Source of the DNA: Spirochaetales bacterium
Lineage (GTDB): Bacteria > Spirochaetota > Spirochaetia > DSM-2461
DNA length: 8,575 nt
Reading direction: 5' to 3'
Assembly (NCBI GenBank): GCA_002748225.1
Contig: PDRU01000028.1
Coordinates: 1 to 8,575, forward strand
Both the position numbers and the translations under genes were made by a program. Within the stretch, counting starts at the first letter, position 1. The number at the start of each line of letters is the position of its first letter. Under the pieces are notes generated by a model that saw only the letters and a program-made list of their open reading frames with translations, had not been told where the DNA came from and ran no database searches. This document shows, piece after piece, positions 6,012-8,575 of this stretch.

Positions 6012-6974
6012 TTATTTTTTCCGGTTTCTCATCGCCTCTATCAGGCAGACCAAAGCATCTTTGGCATCTCCCCGGGGAAGACGCTCTGTCAGCTTCAGGG
6101 CCCCGTCAAAATAATAACCGGCAGCTGCCGCCGCTTCTTCCAGGGCTCCTGAAGCCGCCACTTCCCTGCGGATTTTCCCGGCGCGGTGTTTTCCGACAGA
6201 CAGGGAAATCAGCCGGCCAAGACGCGTATTACCCTTATTCATGGCCAGAATTAACGGCAGGGTGCGCAGGGAATCCAGAGAGTCGTTCCCGGCGGGTTTA
6301 CCCATTTCATCCTGGGTACCGGAGTAATCCAGTATGTCATCCTGAATCTGAAAGCCGGCCCCTATTCCATAACCGATACTGCGCAGCAGAGATTGAACTT
6401 CTTTCGGACATCCGTTTTCTGCGCCGCCCATTCCCAGCGCCATCATAAACAGTAAGGCTGTTTTCCCGTAAATGGTTCTTAAATATCTGCGCTTGGTTAT
6501 TTGACCAGTCCGCACCTGAGACATTTCCGACTGGCATATCTGCCCAACCGAACCGGCCAGCATACGCGCGGACTCCGGCAGGGCGTAATCGGCCACCAGC
6601 CGGAAACACAGGGTAAAAAGATAATCACCCAGAAGAACCGCCTTGTGCACCCCTTCGGTTGTGTGCAAGGTCGGCTGCCCCCGCCGCAGCGGGGAATTGT
6701 CCACAATATCATCATGAATCAATGTGGCAATATGCAGCATCTCAACAGAAGCCGCAAGACGATAGGTCTTTTCAGCCTGGAAATTACCCATTCGGGCGCC
6801 CAGCACCAGCAAAAGCGGCCGCAGCATTTTACCGGGAGATTCCACAAAACGGCTGAGTGCCTCTTTGGCCTCAGCGTTACCGCCGGCAAGACTTTCCGCC
6901 ATGACACCCTTTACCGCGTTTATATCTTCAAGCAAAAAGGGAAATTGACTGTACAAATTATCAGCAGGATTCAT
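6012..6974 (-). CDS. Polyprenyl (probably long-chain) diphosphate synthase
   Basis: Cytoplasmic trans-prenyltransferase, probably making the side chain of a quinone or another long polyprenyl diphosphate. The 320 residues are normal for the family. Seen: PGKMLRP (47-53), first Asp-rich motif HDDIVD (87-92) followed by RRGQPTLH, GDYLF (116-120), IYGKTALLF (168-176), second motif FQIQDDILDYSG (208-219), and GKPAGND followed by RTLPLILA. Residues 4 and 5 before DDIVD are Thr and Ala. Such small side chains generally leave the chain-elongation pocket open, so a product of C30 or longer is likely (inference). The usual Gly-Lys before TLP is replaced by Leu-Arg. I chose the ATG at 6974 over the GTG one codon upstream because GGAG (6980-6983) is then 5 nt away instead of 2. 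Diverges from the AMP-ligase at 7118. Confidence 0.92.
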   Translation of the reverse strand: MNPADNLYSQFPFLLEDINAVKGVMAESLAGGNAEAKEALSRFVESPGKMLRPLLLVLGARMGNFQAEKTYRLAASVEMLHIATLIHDDIVDNSPLRRGQPTLHTTEGVHKAVLLGDYLFTLCFRLVADYALPESARMLAGSVGQICQSEMSQVRTGQITKRRYLRTIYGKTALLFMMALGMGGAENGCPKEVQSLLRSIGYGIGAGFQIQDDILDYSGTQDEMGKPAGNDSLDSLRTLPLILAMNKGNTRLGRLISLSVGKHRAGKIRREVAASGALEEAAAAAGYYFDGALKLTERLPRGDAKDALVCLIEAMRNRKK

Positions 6975-6995
6975 CACTTCTCCATCTTGAGCAGA

Positions 6996-7001
6996 ATAAT
7001 A
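6996..7001 (-). promoter_or_regulatory. Candidate -10 box for the minus-strand prenyl synthase
   Basis: TATTAT on the minus strand (one change from TATAAT) lies about 22 bp before the ATG at 6974, which would give a very short leader holding the GGAG at 6980-6983. I cannot find a convincing -35 box upstream, so this is tentative. Confidence 0.25.
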
Positions 7002-7056
7002 ACCTTCATAACCAATTATTGCGAGTATCCGGCCGCATTTTCGTGCATCATTTATC

Positions 7057-7085
7057 TGTCCTTAACTCACTTTTTTATATATAAT
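7057..7085 (+). promoter_or_regulatory. Candidate sigma-70 promoter of the second AMP-ligase gene
   Basis: A perfect TATAAT lies at 7080-7085, in a TATATATAAT run preceded by six T. The hexamer 17 bp upstream (TGTCCT, 7057-7062) is a poor -35. Transcription would start near 7092, giving a leader of about 26 nt that carries the Shine-Dalgarno. Confidence 0.5.
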
Positions 7086-7098
7086 GATAATCAATCAA
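7080..7098. promoter_or_regulatory. Possible Fur-family operator overlapping the -10 box
   Basis: The 19 bases from 7080 match the classical Fur consensus at 14 positions, with 13 in a row (ATAATGATAATCA), but the right half-site is poor. It overlaps the -10 box and the expected start point, where a repressor would act. In such AT-rich sequence a chance match is quite possible, and the Fur consensus is not established for this organism. Confidence 0.25.
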
Positions 7099-7104
7099 AG
7101 AAAA

Positions 7105-7110
7105 TTGGAG
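7105..7110 (+). promoter_or_regulatory. Ribosome binding site of the second AMP-ligase gene
   Basis: TTGGAG ends 7 nt before ATG 7118. An ATG directly after it (7111) is out of frame and too close, so this site decides for the ATG at 7118. Confidence 0.75.
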
Positions 7111-7117
7111 ATGATTT

Positions 7118-8575
7118 ATGTTAAACACTGAACCCTGGAAATTTCTGGATGATTATAAAGGCGATTTTTTTGAGGGGAAATGGCCCACCTTGCCGGAAAT
7201 GCTGCGCATTACAGCAAAGCGTTACCCCGAGCGGCGCGCCTTTACATCTTTTTCTCCAGAACTTATGGAATTCAATTATTCAGAAGTGCTCTCCCGGGTG
7301 GAAATGCTGGGACGTTATCTGGCCTCCAAAGGTGTAACCAAAGGCAGCAAGATAGGCGTTACCGGAAAGAACTCTCCTGAATGGGCCCTGGGCTATTTGT
7401 CCATTCTGTTTGCCGGAGCAACTGTTATTCCTCTGGATTACGGATTGAAGAATGAAGAGATTGCCGGACTAATGGAAATTGCAGACGTGGAAATTCTGTT
7501 CTGCGACGCGGAAAAATACGACTTCTTTGCCGCAAAAGGCCTCAAGGAAATTATTTCCCTTAATCCGTCAAAAGATAACTATATTCTGAACATTAACCAT
7601 GAAGGCAGCGAACAGCCGCAGCAGCCTCAGAGCAGCGATGTAGCCGCCATTCTCTTTACTTCGGGAACAACCGGAGTGGCCAAGGGTGTTATGCTGACCC
7701 ATGAAAACTTCGTCAGCGACTGTTATCTGGCCCAGGCCAACATGAATATTTTTCCTACGGATGTGTTTTATGTACTGCTGCCCATTCACCATTCCTACTG
7801 CATGCTGGCGGTGTTTATTGAAGCCCTGTCTGTCGGGGCGGAACTTGTTTTTGCCAAGGGACTGGCCATTGCCCAGATTCTTCAGGATCTCAAAAAAGGA
7901 AAAGTAACCATGTTCCTAGGCATCCCCATGCTGTTCAACAAGCTTATAAAAGGTTTAATGAAAGGTATCCGGGAAAAAGGCATTATTGTCTATGGAATTA
8001 TCCGCGGCATGATGGGTCTGAGCGGACTGATCAAAAAATACTTTCACGTTAATCCCGGAAAGAAAATGTTCAAGGGAATTCTCTCCAAAGTTTCTCTGGA
8101 TACCAACCGTATCTGTATCTGCGGCGGCGGTCCTCTGCCGGCCTCCACTTTCAAAATGTTCAATCAGCTGGGCATAGACTTTGTTCAGGGATACGGCCTT
8201 ACTGAAACATCGCCCATTGTTGCCCTCAACCCCAAAGAAGCCTACAAGGAATCTTCGGTTGGAAAAATGCTTGCCGAAACCGAAACAATCATTCTGGATC
8301 CCGACGAACAGGGAAACGGTGAAATTGCCATCCGCGGCCCCATGATTATGAAGGGCTACTACAAGAATGAAGAAGCCACCCGTGAAGCCATCCGGCCGGA
8401 CGGTTTTCTTAAAACCGGTGATGTCGGCTACCTGGATGAAGACAACTACCTTTACCTGACCGGCCGCGCCAAGTCGCTTATTGTTACCGAAGGCGGCAAA
8501 AATGTGTTCCCGGAAGAAATTGAAAACAAATTCCAGCTGTTCGAAGAAGTGGAACAGATTCTGATACGCGGTTTT
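7118..8575 (+). CDS. Long-chain acyl-CoA synthetase-like AMP-ligase, partial at 3' end
   Basis: ANL-superfamily ligase, translated here for 486 codons and open at the right edge. It starts MLNTEPWKFLDDYKGDF and has the complete N-domain that the ligase at 1847 lacks, including NYSEVLSRVEMLGRYLAS and KGSKIGVTGKNSPEWA. Motifs: phosphate loop TSGTTGVAKG (181-190), a CGGGPLP strand before the adenine site, YGLTE (359-363), KTGD (432-435), hinge GRAKS (449-453) and GGKNVFPEEIE. The final segment with the catalytic Lys lies beyond the window. No signal peptide or clear membrane span is visible; the stretch rich in Lys and Ile between the phosphate loop and CGGGPLP (roughly 280-335) may contact membrane. 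It likely activates medium- or long-chain fatty acids, but the substrate cannot be read from sequence. It diverges from a prenyl synthase with a 143-bp spacer. Confidence 0.92.
   Translation, partial: MLNTEPWKFLDDYKGDFFEGKWPTLPEMLRITAKRYPERRAFTSFSPELMEFNYSEVLSRVEMLGRYLASKGVTKGSKIGVTGKNSPEWALGYLSILFAGATVIPLDYGLKNEEIAGLMEIADVEILFCDAEKYDFFAAKGLKEIISLNPSKDNYILNINHEGSEQPQQPQSSDVAAILFTSGTTGVAKGVMLTHENFVSDCYLAQANMNIFPTDVFYVLLPIHHSYCMLAVFIEALSVGAELVFAKGLAIAQILQDLKKGKVTMFLGIPMLFNKLIKGLMKGIREKGIIVYGIIRGMMGLSGLIKKYFHVNPGKKMFKGILSKVSLDTNRICICGGGPLPASTFKMFNQLGIDFVQGYGLTETSPIVALNPKEAYKESSVGKMLAETETIILDPDEQGNGEIAIRGPMIMKGYYKNEEATREAIRPDGFLKTGDVGYLDEDNYLYLTGRAKSLIVTEGGKNVFPEEIENKFQLFEEVEQILIRGF

Noticed and set aside
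5991..6030. Terminator between the prenyl synthase and cyclase genes
   Set aside because: The A6/T6 inverted repeat around the stop codon has no GC-rich stem, so it would be a very weak hairpin; co-transcription is more likely.
6501..7124. 207-codon plus-strand open frame
   Set aside because: It is antisense to the well-supported prenyl synthase (second Asp motif and others on the minus strand) and then runs through the promoter region; no protein-like motifs.

Overview
The window is about 8.6 kb of bacterial chromosome with moderately high GC. Protein style (short AMP-ligases, HisA/HisE pair, diguanylate cyclase) is compatible with a free-living or gut-associated spirochaete of the Treponema/Spirochaeta type. 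That placement is a weak inference from general resemblance; there is no rRNA or tRNA here to anchor it. No phage, transposase or CRISPR array is visible.

Layout. (1) 1-1016, minus: trans-isoprenyl diphosphate synthase, 3' end cut by the window edge, carrying an unusual Gly/Ser/Ala-rich insertion before its second Asp-rich motif. (2) 1017-1782: a gene-free, GC-rich region made of interspersed copies of three repeat modules (R1, R2, R3). The last R3 copy forms a terminator-like hairpin. (3) 1783-4700, plus: an acyl-CoA synthetase-like AMP-ligase whose N-terminus appears damaged by an internal out-of-frame deletion, then hisA, then a hisI-hisE type gene, each joined to the next by an ATGA stop/start overlap. 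(4) 4707-5954 (or 5990), minus: membrane-bound GGDEF diguanylate cyclase, tail to tail with the his genes. (5) 6012-6974, minus: a second isoprenyl diphosphate synthase just upstream of the cyclase and probably co-transcribed with it. (6) 6975-7117: a compact divergent promoter region. (7) 7118-8575, plus: a second AMP-ligase, complete at its N-terminus and cut by the right edge.

The layout repeats itself: a minus-strand prenyl synthase diverging from a plus-strand AMP-ligase occurs twice (1016|1783 and 6974|7118). One pair is intact with a short promoter-like spacer. The other is separated by a roughly 770-bp repeat-filled spacer and contains the damaged ligase and the atypical synthase. Functionally the window combines lipid metabolism (polyprenyl diphosphate synthesis, fatty-acid activation), histidine biosynthesis (HisA isomerase and HisE pyrophosphohydrolase; the HisI half looks catalytically dead) and c-di-GMP signalling.
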